A stretch of 64,000 nucleotides of DNA from contig NZ_CP163423.1 of NCBI RefSeq assembly GCF_041429785.1, positions 1,550,001 to 1,614,000 of the forward strand, read 5' to 3'. The first letter of the stretch is position 1, and the number at the start of each line of letters is the position of its first letter. Both the position numbers and the translations under genes were made by a program. Below the pieces are notes generated by a model that saw nothing but the letters and a program-made list of their open reading frames with translations, was not told where the DNA came from and ran no database searches. This stretch comes from Fretibacter rubidus. Its GTDB lineage: Bacteria; Pseudomonadota; Alphaproteobacteria; Caulobacterales; Maricaulaceae. This document shows, in pieces, positions 1-9,104 of the stretch.

Positions 1-519
<519 letters not shown>

Positions 520-525
520 CTAAAA

Positions 526-555
526 GGCCCGCCCGCATAAACATACAGACGGGCC
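526..555 (-). terminator. Hairpin with short T-tract after the TBDR gene
   Basis: GGCCCG (526-531) and CGGGCC (550-555) pair across 18 bases. Read on the minus strand, the hairpin is followed by TTTTA. It lies 25 bases past the TBDR stop and before the sulfatase, so it may terminate or attenuate read-through. The T-tract is short. Confidence 0.5.
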
Positions 556-579
556 AGTAATATTCAGTGCAAATTTATA

Positions 580-3069
580 TTAGAAATTCGCACGGATACG
601 AGCACCATATGTTTGCGGCGCGCTGTAGACACCGTAGGCTAATCCACGATTATTCACATTACTATTTTGAAGATAACGCTCATCCGTCACATTGCGCATA
701 AAGACGGACAAAGACCAAGCCGCATCATCTGGCGAGAGTGTAGCGTCTAAATTCAAATTCACATGTGACTTAACCTGCAATCCGTCTGTGAAGAGGAAGT
801 TAGTCTCTTGCTCTGAGCGATAAGAAGCATCTGCCGTCAGGCTAAGATCATAATTATTCATCTCAAAAATATGGTTTATCCCGAGGTCTGCTCCAAATTC
901 TGGTGAAAATAGTAATGAATTTCCTGAACAATCGTAACTTTCAATGGGCACCTCGTTACCTGGCGATAGGCCAATTGTTTCACACCCAAATCGACCACGG
1001 CCCTCATCAGAAATGAGCTGTAGGTCATCATATGTAGAGTCTAGGAACTGAACATTACCGTAAAGAGTTGTATTATCTGATGCGGCCCAGATAACGTCAA
1101 TGTCCAGTCCTTTAATGGTGGCATCGCCATTCGCAATGGGAAAGGCTGACGCACTATCTAACGTCGTGAAATATGTCACCTGTTGACCATCATATTTCCA
1201 TAAAAACGCCTCCGCATTTACTTGAAGCGTATTATCGAGGAAACGGTTTTTGGACCCGATTGTGAAGGCGTCGATAAATTCAAAGTCATATGTTGGCGCT
1301 GCAAGACTAAGATCGACACCGCCCGCACGGTAGCCGCGCTCATATCCAGCATAGAGTAAATTGCTATTACCCCAATCCATTTCTGCGCCGAGGCGATAAG
1401 TCAGTTCATCAAAGTCGAGTTCTGACTGCAAGGCCCCTTCGCCAACATTCACAATTGCCCCAAGCTGAGGAGCAATTCCCCCCGGCAATAGCAAATTATA
1501 AAACGGCGGACGTCCCTGTCCTGGTACTGTCGCCACGGAATCTGCTGCAATCAAACCTCTGGATATGAAATCTGCAATAAAGGCATCCCGATCAGAGGTA
1601 ATAGGGTGAAGTGGCATGGCGCCTGATGCACATCCATTTCCGAAGCTGGCACCGGGCGTCAAGAAATTACCCGTAAAAGGCGCTCCGCCACAGAAAGTCA
1701 CAAATGTGTCACTGATACCCTCAGCAAACTTATTATCTTTTGTATAACGCAGGCCTGCGTTCAAACGGAAAGTTTCAGAAACATCAAATGTGCCCTGACC
1801 AAATATAGCCCAAGAGTCACCGCCATTGTTATAATTTTGAATAGGTGAGGTAAATTGTTGAGCGAACACTGTGCTCGTTTTAATGTCCTCATCAATATAA
1901 AACGCACCAATAATACCATTTAACGGCCCATCAAGATCCGTTGTAAAACGGGCTTCCAAGCTGGTTTGATTGTTCTGCTCATTCGTTTTAGCAGGCGCAA
2001 ATCCTGGCCCAACAAAAGTATAATCTTGGTCAGATTCTCTATAGGCTGGAATTAAAGTAAATGTTCCAGCGTCGGTTTGGTAGTTAATTTCAGCCATTAT
2101 ACCAGTAAAGGAAATGTCCTGAAATAAATCATCTCCATCAAGTGGCTGAAAAAACGCAAAAGAAGGCGTATGCAATACACCGCCTCTGACCGCATTAGCA
2201 GCATCCGACGTTGGACCTGAATCAATGGCTACTCCCGAAGGTGTGAAATCTGTGAGCGACCCGGTATCGTTGCTATAGGTCCCGAATAAATCGCCACCAG
2301 GGCCTTTTGCATTATTCTCAGAATAGTCCGCAGCAACTCTAACGGAAAGCTGGTCCGTCGGTTCAATCAGTACTTGTCCGCGCAAACTAAAAGAATCGGC
2401 ATCATTTGTTCCGTCATCAGAATATCCATCCCGATTAAGGTAATTACCCGATAAACGAAAAGCTGTTTTCCCGTCACCAATATCAAAATTTACCGCGCCC
2501 TGAAGGCCAATCTTGTTATAATTTCCATACTCACCTTGGATATAACCGGAGTTTTCACCTAAAATTGGCTTCACAGGGATGTAGTTCACAACACCGCCTG
2601 TCGCATTACGTCCGTATAATGTACCTTGGGGGCCTTTCAAAAGCTCAACACGTTCCAGGTCATATAACGCCTGGCCCGCAGCACCACTTGAACGGCCCAA
2701 ATAAACACCATCAACGTTTTGCGCCACAGCGGCATCTGTCAGCGGGTTAACCGTTAAGGCGCCAACACCTCGAACGAAAATGCTGGTCAATGGACCGCCG
2801 CCAGCACTTATACCCAAAGCTGGCGACAATTTCCCAAGATCTTGAGCTGACTCCAAACCTTGGCGCGTGAGTGAGTCTTGATCGATTGCCTCAATCGCAA
2901 CAGCGGCATCCTGTAAGGATTCTTCACGGCGCTGGGCCGTCACGATGATTTCATCAAGGCCAGAATTTACTGAGGTTGATCCGCTGTCTTGTGCCTGAGC
3001 GAATACAGCAGATGCAGACAGCAAGGCCAGAGCCCCACATGATGTTGTTAAGAGTCTTCTGAGCTTCAT
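580..3069 (-). CDS. TonB-dependent outer membrane receptor
   Basis: 829-residue outer membrane receptor that takes up a substrate with TonB energy. A Sec signal peptide ends near residues 25-27 (AFAQA). It is followed by a TonB-box-like segment (DEIIVTAQRREES), a plug domain with the VERVELLKGPQGTLYGRNATGGVVN signature split over residues about 138-164, and a long beta-barrel ending in phenylalanine (RIRANF). An AGGGGAT-like ribosome site (AGGGGA) precedes the start. It is divergent from the LysR gene, and the gap contains a perfect inverted repeat, so uptake is probably controlled by that regulator. The IVTAQRREES plug type is widespread in alphaproteobacterial receptors for aromatic and other organic substrates; the ligand is unknown. 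Proximity to the ring-cleavage operon points to an aromatic. Confidence 0.95.
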   Translation of the reverse strand: MKLRRLLTTSCGALALLSASAVFAQAQDSGSTSVNSGLDEIIVTAQRREESLQDAAVAIEAIDQDSLTRQGLESAQDLGKLSPALGISAGGGPLTSIFVRGVGALTVNPLTDAAVAQNVDGVYLGRSSGAAGQALYDLERVELLKGPQGTLYGRNATGGVVNYIPVKPILGENSGYIQGEYGNYNKIGLQGAVNFDIGDGKTAFRLSGNYLNRDGYSDDGTNDADSFSLRGQVLIEPTDQLSVRVAADYSENNAKGPGGDLFGTYSNDTGSLTDFTPSGVAIDSGPTSDAANAVRGGVLHTPSFAFFQPLDGDDLFQDISFTGIMAEINYQTDAGTFTLIPAYRESDQDYTFVGPGFAPAKTNEQNNQTSLEARFTTDLDGPLNGIIGAFYIDEDIKTSTVFAQQFTSPIQNYNNGGDSWAIFGQGTFDVSETFRLNAGLRYTKDNKFAEGISDTFVTFCGGAPFTGNFLTPGASFGNGCASGAMPLHPITSDRDAFIADFISRGLIAADSVATVPGQGRPPFYNLLLPGGIAPQLGAIVNVGEGALQSELDFDELTYRLGAEMDWGNSNLLYAGYERGYRAGGVDLSLAAPTYDFEFIDAFTIGSKNRFLDNTLQVNAEAFLWKYDGQQVTYFTTLDSASAFPIANGDATIKGLDIDVIWAASDNTTLYGNVQFLDSTYDDLQLISDEGRGRFGCETIGLSPGNEVPIESYDCSGNSLLFSPEFGADLGINHIFEMNNYDLSLTADASYRSEQETNFLFTDGLQVKSHVNLNLDATLSPDDAAWSLSVFMRNVTDERYLQNSNVNNRGLAYGVYSAPQTYGARIRANF

Positions 3070-3135
3070 GACTATCCCCTAGTGATTGACGTTATTGTGC
3101 CTTTTTATCGAAATATGTATTGCAGAGTCGGGTTA

Positions 3136-3162
3136 ATTATAAAAATCTATTGTTTTTATAAT
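3136..3162. promoter_or_regulatory. Perfect 10-bp inverted repeat, probable LysR operator
   Basis: ATTATAAAAA (3136-3145) and TTTTTATAAT (3153-3162) are exact reverse complements separated by 7 bases. The repeat lies in the divergent gap, 67 bases before the TBDR start and 72 bases before the LysR start. The same core with the same 7-base spacer recurs at 4150-4170 before the catabolic operon. The dyad agrees with the T-N11-A style of LysR-type sites. That it binds this LysR protein is inference. Confidence 0.7.
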
Positions 3163-3233
3163 AACGTATTTGATTTTTCGATACATTGAGCGTTATTATA
3201 AGGCTGCTTGTAATTGTAAGAGGCTTAGCTCAG

Positions 3234-4130
3234 ATGAGATTTAAAGGACTGGATCTAAATCTTCTCGTCGCGCTGGACGCACTTTTAGAGGAACAAAGCG
3301 TCTCGCGAGCAGCTGAACGCCTGCATCTTAGTCAGCCGGCCATGAGTGCAGCTCTCGGCAGGATTAGGGACTATTTTGATGACCCTATATTAAACCTGCA
3401 CGGCAAACGCATGATCCCAACATCGCATGCCCTCAGAATACAAGACGAATTAAAAGCTGTTCTAGGAAGTGTCGATGCCCTCATATCAAAAACCTCAATG
3501 TTTGATCCGGAAACGTCTACTCGAAAGTTTACAATTACAGCCTCAGATTATCTGACCCAAATCATCTTCGTTCCGCTCCTAAGGGACCTGAAGTCGATTG
3601 CCCCCCATATACAAATGGAAATTTTGCCCCCTGCGGACTCCACGCTGGAGCTTCTCGCGCAAGGCCGCATTGACTTTATTACAGTCCCTGAGCAGGTTTT
3701 ATCAGAAGAACTACCTTCAGAATTTCTATTTGAAGAGCGCTTTGTAATCGTTGGATGTAAGACAAATCCACTTTTTAAAGAAGGCCTGACCGAGAAACAG
3801 TTCTATGAATCCGGGCATGTTGTCGCAAAGCTGGGCCGAAAACGCCCTTTATCGATATCCGACCAAGGACTAGTGGCCCGCAAGAAGCCTCGCGATACTG
3901 ACGTTACTGTCAGCTCGTTTTTATTGGCCCCCGAAATGGTTGTAGGCACAAATAGATTGACCGTAATGCATGAAAGATTGGCCAAAGTCTTTTCAAAACG
4001 CCTCCCTATCGAAATTGCAGCGGTACCGTTTAAATTTCCGTCCCTGAAAGAATATGTCCAATATCACAACACGCGCCGCGAGGACCCGGGAATAAAATGG
4101 ATGATTGAACAGGTAAAAAAGCAACTATAA
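3234..4130 (+). CDS. LysR-family transcriptional regulator (NodD/NahR-like)
   Basis: 298-residue LysR-type regulator. The N-terminus (RFKGLDLNLLVALDALL, then the helix-turn-helix with SVSRAAERLHLSQPAMSAALGRIR) is the arrangement seen in the NodD/NahR/LinR branch, whose members usually sense aromatic or flavonoid-like compounds. The C-terminal half is the substrate-binding domain. An upstream TTG at 3186 would add 16 residues, but the family normally begins at the Met used here. It is divergent from the TBDR and points toward the ring-cleavage operon that begins 114 bases after its stop. Matching inverted repeats lie in both flanking promoter regions. It is therefore the likely activator of uptake and catabolism, with an aromatic inducer inferred. 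Confidence 0.92.
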   Translation: MRFKGLDLNLLVALDALLEEQSVSRAAERLHLSQPAMSAALGRIRDYFDDPILNLHGKRMIPTSHALRIQDELKAVLGSVDALISKTSMFDPETSTRKFTITASDYLTQIIFVPLLRDLKSIAPHIQMEILPPADSTLELLAQGRIDFITVPEQVLSEELPSEFLFEERFVIVGCKTNPLFKEGLTEKQFYESGHVVAKLGRKRPLSISDQGLVARKKPRDTDVTVSSFLLAPEMVVGTNRLTVMHERLAKVFSKRLPIEIAAVPFKFPSLKEYVQYHNTRREDPGIKWMIEQVKKQL

Positions 4131-4149
4131 TTTAAATTGATGCATATCC

Positions 4150-4170
4150 ATAAAAACAATCACTTTTTAT
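4150..4170. promoter_or_regulatory. Second copy of the LysR-type inverted repeat
   Basis: ATAAAAA (4150-4156) and TTTTTAT (4164-4170) are separated by 7 bases, the same core and spacing as the perfect repeat at 3136-3162. It lies 75-95 bases before the dioxygenase start, a typical activator position. A TTGACG at 4194-4199 could be a -35 element, but I see no convincing -10 at the usual distance, consistent with an activator-dependent promoter. Confidence 0.65.
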
Positions 4171-4244
4171 AATTTCAAATTACTCTCTATCTCTTGACGA
4201 AATGAACAATCGTAGGGGTCACTACGAATATCGGGAGCTTTGCA

Positions 4245-5147
4245 ATGCCACGCGTAAATGACATTAGATATATTGGCTATGGCGTCTCAGACGTAGAAAA
4301 AGAAAAACGGTTTTATCTTGAAAGCTGGAAGCTCGAAGAAGTCCCAAGCGATGACGACATGGTTTATCTCGTCGCGCCGGGAAGCACAGCTGGCTATTCT
4401 GTTCGCTTGCGCCAAACGGATGAGCCGAGAATTGATGTTATCAGCTGGAGTGCGAAAGACCGGGCGGAGGTTGATGCACTCGTTCCCCAAATCGAGAAAG
4501 CCGGCGGTAAAATCATTAGCCAACCCCATGAGTTAGAAAGCCTGGGCGGTGGATATGGTTTCCGCTTCTTTGACATGAATGGGTTCACCACTGAAGTCTC
4601 AACAGGTTTTGAGACACGCGAGCCGGAAACCTTGGAAGCCGGAGATCCACGCCCTGAAAAAATCAGCCATGTTGTGCTGCATTCCCCTAATCACAAGGGA
4701 TATGTCGAGTTTTATGAAAAAGCTCTCGGCTTTAAGGTCTCGGACTGGCTGGGAGACTTCATGTGTTTCTTAAGGTGTAACGAATGGCACCACCGTCTGG
4801 CTATCCTGCCCGGACCGCCGGCTTTCAACCATGTGGCTTACGATGTCCCGGACGTGGACGCTGTTATGAAGGCCGTCCCTCGACTACGCGAGACAAATGG
4901 TGATATCGCTTGGGGTCCCGGACGGCACACGGCTGGAAACAATGTCTTCTCATATTATGTCACGCCCGCAGGTTACGCCGTTGAATACACCTGCGACCTA
5001 GAGGCGGTAGATGACGAAACTTGGGAAGCCACCGTACACAAACCCAGCAAAGAAATTATGGACCAGTGGGGCTTTGGTGTTGGCGGCCCTGAGACCATGC
5101 CTAAACCAATGCCGGATGCAGGCTTATTTAAAGACATAGGAATTTAA
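4245..5147 (+). CDS. Extradiol ring-cleavage dioxygenase (two-domain VOC superfamily)
   Basis: 300 residues, the size of type I extradiol dioxygenases such as BphC, which open catechol-type rings next to the hydroxyl pair using Fe(II) or Mn(II). Two VOC domains are visible (residues about 5-120 and 139-255). The C-terminal domain carries the metal ligands His142 (ISHVVL), His196 (FNHVAYDV) and Glu248 (AVEYTCDLE), plus the second-shell segment GRHTAGNNVFSYY around His228 and Tyr237/238. The gene is first in an apparent operon and has an inverted repeat in its promoter region. The next gene starts 2 bases after its stop and encodes an alpha/beta hydrolase, the usual partner of a meta-cleavage enzyme. 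The ring substrate is unknown. Confidence 0.9.
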   Translation: MPRVNDIRYIGYGVSDVEKEKRFYLESWKLEEVPSDDDMVYLVAPGSTAGYSVRLRQTDEPRIDVISWSAKDRAEVDALVPQIEKAGGKIISQPHELESLGGGYGFRFFDMNGFTTEVSTGFETREPETLEAGDPRPEKISHVVLHSPNHKGYVEFYEKALGFKVSDWLGDFMCFLRCNEWHHRLAILPGPPAFNHVAYDVPDVDAVMKAVPRLRETNGDIAWGPGRHTAGNNVFSYYVTPAGYAVEYTCDLEAVDDETWEATVHKPSKEIMDQWGFGVGGPETMPKPMPDAGLFKDIGI

Positions 5148-5149
5148 GA

Positions 5150-6310
5150 ATGGCCCTTTACGAATTCTTCCCAAATTATATTTGGAACCTTTCAGTTGCC
5201 ATCGCTGTCGCCTCCGGTGCTGAGCTCGGCGAAATTGTTGATATGTGTGAACCTATTAAGCGCGCTGCCGATGAGGGGGCCGACGCGGGCACCCCGCAAT
5301 TTATGAAACAATGGGCCAAAAAGGCCGAAACGCTTTCAGAGCTTGCTGATGAAGATTTAACGCGGGGGCGCAAGTTTTCCGCCGCCGAAAAACTACGTCG
5401 TGCTTGTCTTTACTATACGACCGCCGAGCGCATGCAGAGTGCGGCTTTGCCCGAGAAAGCCAAAACCTTTGCCAAAGCGCAGGACGCATTTAAGAAATAT
5501 ATTGAGTATAGCGGGGAGAATTGCGAACGGGTGGAAATCCCATACAAAGACGCAGTGATCCCTGCCCTATTCACCCGCGCTGAAGGCGTTGAAGGTGAAG
5601 CACCTTGCGTTCTGTTCACCAATGGGCTCGACAGTAATAAAGAGCTTCTCTTCTGGACTTGGCTACCACATGCCTTAGCCAAGCGCGGCATCTCCACGCT
5701 CTGTATTGATCAGCCGGGAACGGGCGAAACTTTGCGCCTCCACGGCATGCCAGCCACGCCATTTGCGGAGGAATGGGCGACGCCTTGCTATGAATACCTT
5801 GCCGCGCGTGATGATGTCGACGCTGACCGTATCGGCATTTCTGGCATTTCCTTGGGCGGGCATTTCGCCGCTCGGGCGGCGGCTTACGAACCTCGCTTTG
5901 CATCGGGCGCGGTATGGGGCGCCAATCACAACTGGCATGAAGTTCAAATCGGCCGCCTAGACCGTGAAGGCGAAAACCCTGTGCCCCATTATTGGAAGCA
6001 CGTTTACTGGGTATTCGGCGCTAAGGACAAAGAGGATTTCTTCAAGAAGGTCGAAGGCATGAACATGAACGGCCATATGGACAAAATAAAAATGCCGTTC
6101 TTGATCACGCACGGCGAAAATGACCGCCAGATCAACGTGAAATATGCTCATCAGGCTTTTGAGCAAATGACCAATTCTGTTAAGTCTGAGCTTAAAATCT
6201 TCACGCCTCGCGAAGGCGGGGTTGAACATGTAGGCGCTGACAACATGTCTTATGGCCGCGATTATATTGCTGATTGGTTTGCAGATACGCTTGGCGGCCG
6301 CACGGCTTAG
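5150..6310 (+). CDS. Alpha/beta hydrolase, C-C bond hydrolase type
   Basis: 386 residues with a helical N-terminal region (1-125) followed by an alpha/beta hydrolase core. The nucleophile elbow is GISLG (Ser234); plausible acid and base are Asp325 (HGENDRQ) and His360 (GGVEH). This layout resembles the 2,6-dihydroxypseudooxynicotine hydrolase group, which cleaves the C-C bond between a carbonyl and an aromatic ring, and also the FrsA-like esterases. Placed directly behind an extradiol dioxygenase, it may hydrolyse either the ring-fission product or an aryl ketone. An AGGA ribosome site lies just before the ATG. The fold is clear; the exact reaction is inference. Confidence 0.85.
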   Translation: MALYEFFPNYIWNLSVAIAVASGAELGEIVDMCEPIKRAADEGADAGTPQFMKQWAKKAETLSELADEDLTRGRKFSAAEKLRRACLYYTTAERMQSAALPEKAKTFAKAQDAFKKYIEYSGENCERVEIPYKDAVIPALFTRAEGVEGEAPCVLFTNGLDSNKELLFWTWLPHALAKRGISTLCIDQPGTGETLRLHGMPATPFAEEWATPCYEYLAARDDVDADRIGISGISLGGHFAARAAAYEPRFASGAVWGANHNWHEVQIGRLDREGENPVPHYWKHVYWVFGAKDKEDFFKKVEGMNMNGHMDKIKMPFLITHGENDRQINVKYAHQAFEQMTNSVKSELKIFTPREGGVEHVGADNMSYGRDYIADWFADTLGGRTA

Positions 6311-6312
6311 AT

Positions 6313-7530
6313 ATGCAGGGTCACGCTTCACATATCCCTATGGACGTACCGAGGCTCGAGATCGACCCTTTCTCTGAAGAGTTTCTATCTGACCCATTTG
6401 CATATCATCCACGTCTTCGTGAAATCGGTCCAGTGTTTTGGCTGGAAGCAATTGGCGTTTATGGTGTGGCGCGCCATGAAGAAGTTACGCAGGTTTTAAA
6501 AAACCATGAGGTTTTCGTTTCCAGCCGCGGCGTAGGGCTAGCTGATTTTTCTAAAGAAAAACCTATTAGGCCGCCTTCGCTTTTGCTGGAAGCTGATCCA
6601 CCCCTTCACAACAGAACACGCGATGTGATGAATCGAATCGTCGCGATGCCGGTCTTAAAAGGGCTCGAAGACGAATGGCGGGCTAAGGCTAAAGATTTAG
6701 TTGCGGAGTTAATCCGAAAAGATGAGTTTGACGCCGTAATTGACCTGGCGGAAGAACTTCCGATGCGAGTTTTCCCTGATGCTGTAGGCCTTATGGATGA
6801 AGGCAGGCATCACTTGCTGACCTATGCCGCCATCGTATTTAATGCATTTGGTCCACGAAATAAAATCTTTGAAGACGGTATGGCAGATGCTGCCGAGGCC
6901 TCCGAATGGGTTGCTAAAGCCTGCAAACGTGAAAATTTGAAGGAAGATGGATGGGGCGAAGCGGTTTATAAATCTGCTGACCGTGGTGATTGCACCCATG
7001 CAGAAGCAGAACGGCTTATACGATCTTTATTATCAGCTGGGGTTGATACGACGGTAAACGGTGTTTCAAACTTGATGTACGCTTTCACTCAATTTCCTGA
7101 TGAATGGGAAAAGATGGGTACTGACCAGAGTTCGACACGACGAGCGTTCAATGAAGGTCTTAGGTGGCGTTCAACAGTCCAGACTTTTTTCCGGACGGCA
7201 GCCCAAGACACGACACTCGCTAATATTAATATTCCTGAGGGATCGAAAGTCCTCACCTTTTTGGCGGCTGCTAACCGAGACGAAGGGCGTTGGGAAAACC
7301 CAAATGACTTCTCTGTCACCCGTAATGCATCAGGACATGTAGGTTTTGGTCACGGTATTCACGTCTGCCTTGGCCAAATGGTTGCGCGTATGGAAGCGGA
7401 TGCATTACTATCTGCGATGCGCGAAAAAATATCGCGGATTACGGCGGTGGGCGCTCCCAAAATAAGGCTGAACAACACTTTGTGCTCTATCGAAAGCCTG
7501 CCCGTTAAAATAGAGAAAATAGGAGAGTAG
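6313..7530 (+). CDS. Cytochrome P450
   Basis: 405-residue soluble bacterial P450 monooxygenase. It has the I-helix oxygen-activation segment (LLSAGVDTTVNG), the K-helix ExxR (NEGLR), and the haem loop FGHGIHVCLG with the axial cysteine at residue 352. No membrane anchor is present, so it should be a class I enzyme fed by ferredoxin and a ferredoxin reductase. Neither is in this operon; a suitable reductase lies far away at 30396-31619. The start at 6313 is 2 bases after the hydrolase stop; an in-frame ATG at 6340 is the alternative. In context it probably hydroxylates or demethylates the aromatic substrate before ring cleavage. Confidence 0.95.
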   Translation: MQGHASHIPMDVPRLEIDPFSEEFLSDPFAYHPRLREIGPVFWLEAIGVYGVARHEEVTQVLKNHEVFVSSRGVGLADFSKEKPIRPPSLLLEADPPLHNRTRDVMNRIVAMPVLKGLEDEWRAKAKDLVAELIRKDEFDAVIDLAEELPMRVFPDAVGLMDEGRHHLLTYAAIVFNAFGPRNKIFEDGMADAAEASEWVAKACKRENLKEDGWGEAVYKSADRGDCTHAEAERLIRSLLSAGVDTTVNGVSNLMYAFTQFPDEWEKMGTDQSSTRRAFNEGLRWRSTVQTFFRTAAQDTTLANINIPEGSKVLTFLAAANRDEGRWENPNDFSVTRNASGHVGFGHGIHVCLGQMVARMEADALLSAMREKISRITAVGAPKIRLNNTLCSIESLPVKIEKIGE

Positions 7531-7531
7531 A

Positions 7532-8098
7532 ATGACCAAAGCCCCTTTTCGCCGGATTGTGACCGGACATAATTCCGAAGGCAAAGCTATTATACTCGAA
7601 GATAGCCCGCCGCCCCGTGTTCAACGGGTTGGCGGCGATACAGGCCCCATGTTTTACGAGGTTTGGAATACGACGGCCACGCCTGCACCTATTGATCCTG
7701 CAAGCGGTGAGCCGCATGAGGATAAAATTGTTCTGGCACCTCCTGCTAATGGAACGCGCATTCGAGTATTGGATATTCCGCCAGATGATGCCAGTTTTGA
7801 AACGATGTCAGCGGAAGAGCGTATTGCCCATTTCGAGGAAATCGGGGCCGGCGACGCAGTCGCGGATGGCGGTAATAGTGAACGTCACGCCCATATGCAC
7901 AAAACGGAAACCATTGATTACGGCATCGTTCTGTCGGGTGAAATCGTTTTGATTATGGATGAAGGTGAAACACTCTGCAAAGCAGGCGACATTATTATAC
8001 AGCGGGGCACAAATCACGGTTGGGCCAATCGCTCTGATCAAGATTGCCGGATCGCTTTCATTCTTATTGACGGTAAATTTTCCCCCGAACTCGCTTAA
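7532..8098 (+). CDS. Cupin-domain protein
   Basis: 188 residues with one C-terminal cupin barrel (about residues 100-180). Motif 1 includes RHAHMHKTETIDYGIVLSGE, with histidines and a glutamate that could bind metal; motif 2 is GDIIIQRGTNHGWAN. Such stand-alone cupins in aromatic operons act as dioxygenases, isomerases or sensors; sequence alone does not say which. AGGAG precedes the ATG at a normal distance and the gene starts immediately after the P450 stop. It overlaps nothing and is followed by the FAH-family gene after 16 bases. Confidence 0.85.
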   Translation: MTKAPFRRIVTGHNSEGKAIILEDSPPPRVQRVGGDTGPMFYEVWNTTATPAPIDPASGEPHEDKIVLAPPANGTRIRVLDIPPDDASFETMSAEERIAHFEEIGAGDAVADGGNSERHAHMHKTETIDYGIVLSGEIVLIMDEGETLCKAGDIIIQRGTNHGWANRSDQDCRIAFILIDGKFSPELA

Positions 8099-8114
8099 CC
8101 CTACGGGCCTGCCC

Positions 8115-9089
8115 ATGAGACTTGCTACGCTAAAATCTGATAAGCCTGATGGCACGCTTGTCATTGTTTCAACCGATAACAGCCATTATGTCAGCGCGGG
8201 GTCGATTGCGCCTAATCTTCTAACTGCAATCGAAGAGTGGGCAACGCTTGAAAGTCAATTGCGCCGTCTTGCGGATGGTCTAAATGCGGGAGATCTGAAC
8301 GAGGCAAAGTCATTTGACAGTTCTCATGCATCTGCCCCGTTACCTCGATCTTGGCAATGGCTCGACGGGTCAGCCTTTCCTCAGCACGGTCACCTTATGC
8401 AGCAGGCCTATAGCTTACCGCCCTTAGATGCCGGACAACCCCTTATGTATCAAGGGTTATCGGATCGCTTCTACGGCCCGTCGGATGCGGTGCCTTTTGC
8501 ATCGGAAACGGACGGCATAGACTTTGAAGGAGAGTTTGGCGTTATTGTAGATGCTGTCCCGATGGGTATTTCTGCAAAAAACGCAATGAACCACATCAAG
8601 CTGATCGTTCAGATCAATGATTGGAGCTTACGAAATTTTGGTCCAACCGAGATGAAAACCGGGTTCGGGTTCGTCCAAGCTAAACCGCCATGTAGCATGG
8701 CCGGTGTGGCTCTAACACCCGACGAACTCGGTGAGGCGTGGCAAGATGGACGGGTTCATCTTCCGCTCCGAGTAGACTGGAACAACAAACGATTTGGTGA
8801 GGCACAAGGTCATGAGATGGAATATGGATTTCATGAAATCATCGCTCACGCAGCCAAGACACGCGATCTTGTTGCAGGAACGATAATTGGCTCGGGCACA
8901 GTCTCAAATAAAAACTATGCCGATGTCGGTTCGTCCTGCATCTCAGAACGTCGGGCTATAGACATGATTGAATTTGGAGAAATTCGGACGCCTTTCATGT
9001 CTTTTGGGGACAGCGTGCGCATGGAAGCGCGCAGTCAAACAGACGCACCTTTATTTGGCGCAATCGACCAGCAAGTGAAACAAAACTAG
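8115..9089 (+). CDS. Fumarylacetoacetate hydrolase family protein
   Basis: 324-residue FAH-superfamily hydrolase or decarboxylase. The metal-binding region is recognisable: DFEGEFGVIVDAV in the middle of the protein supplies the acidic ligands, followed by QINDWSLR and, near the C-terminus, the GTIIGSGTVSNKN segment that closes the FAH active site. The open frame continues upstream to 7959, but that part overlaps the cupin gene, so I use the Met at 8115 (MRLATLKSD), a normal FAH beginning. Members hydrolyse C-C bonds of acylpyruvates such as fumarylacetoacetate or maleylpyruvate-type ring-fission products. Here it is a good candidate for the step that makes small central metabolites. Confidence 0.88.
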   Translation: MRLATLKSDKPDGTLVIVSTDNSHYVSAGSIAPNLLTAIEEWATLESQLRRLADGLNAGDLNEAKSFDSSHASAPLPRSWQWLDGSAFPQHGHLMQQAYSLPPLDAGQPLMYQGLSDRFYGPSDAVPFASETDGIDFEGEFGVIVDAVPMGISAKNAMNHIKLIVQINDWSLRNFGPTEMKTGFGFVQAKPPCSMAGVALTPDELGEAWQDGRVHLPLRVDWNNKRFGEAQGHEMEYGFHEIIAHAAKTRDLVAGTIIGSGTVSNKNYADVGSSCISERRAIDMIEFGEIRTPFMSFGDSVRMEARSQTDAPLFGAIDQQVKQN

Positions 9090-9104
9090 GTAAGGAAATA
9101 CGTT

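Noticed and set aside
7959-8114. N-terminal extension of the FAH-family protein into the cupin gene
   Set aside because: The added residues overlap the cupin coding sequence and do not resemble FAH proteins; the Met at 8115 gives the normal beginning.
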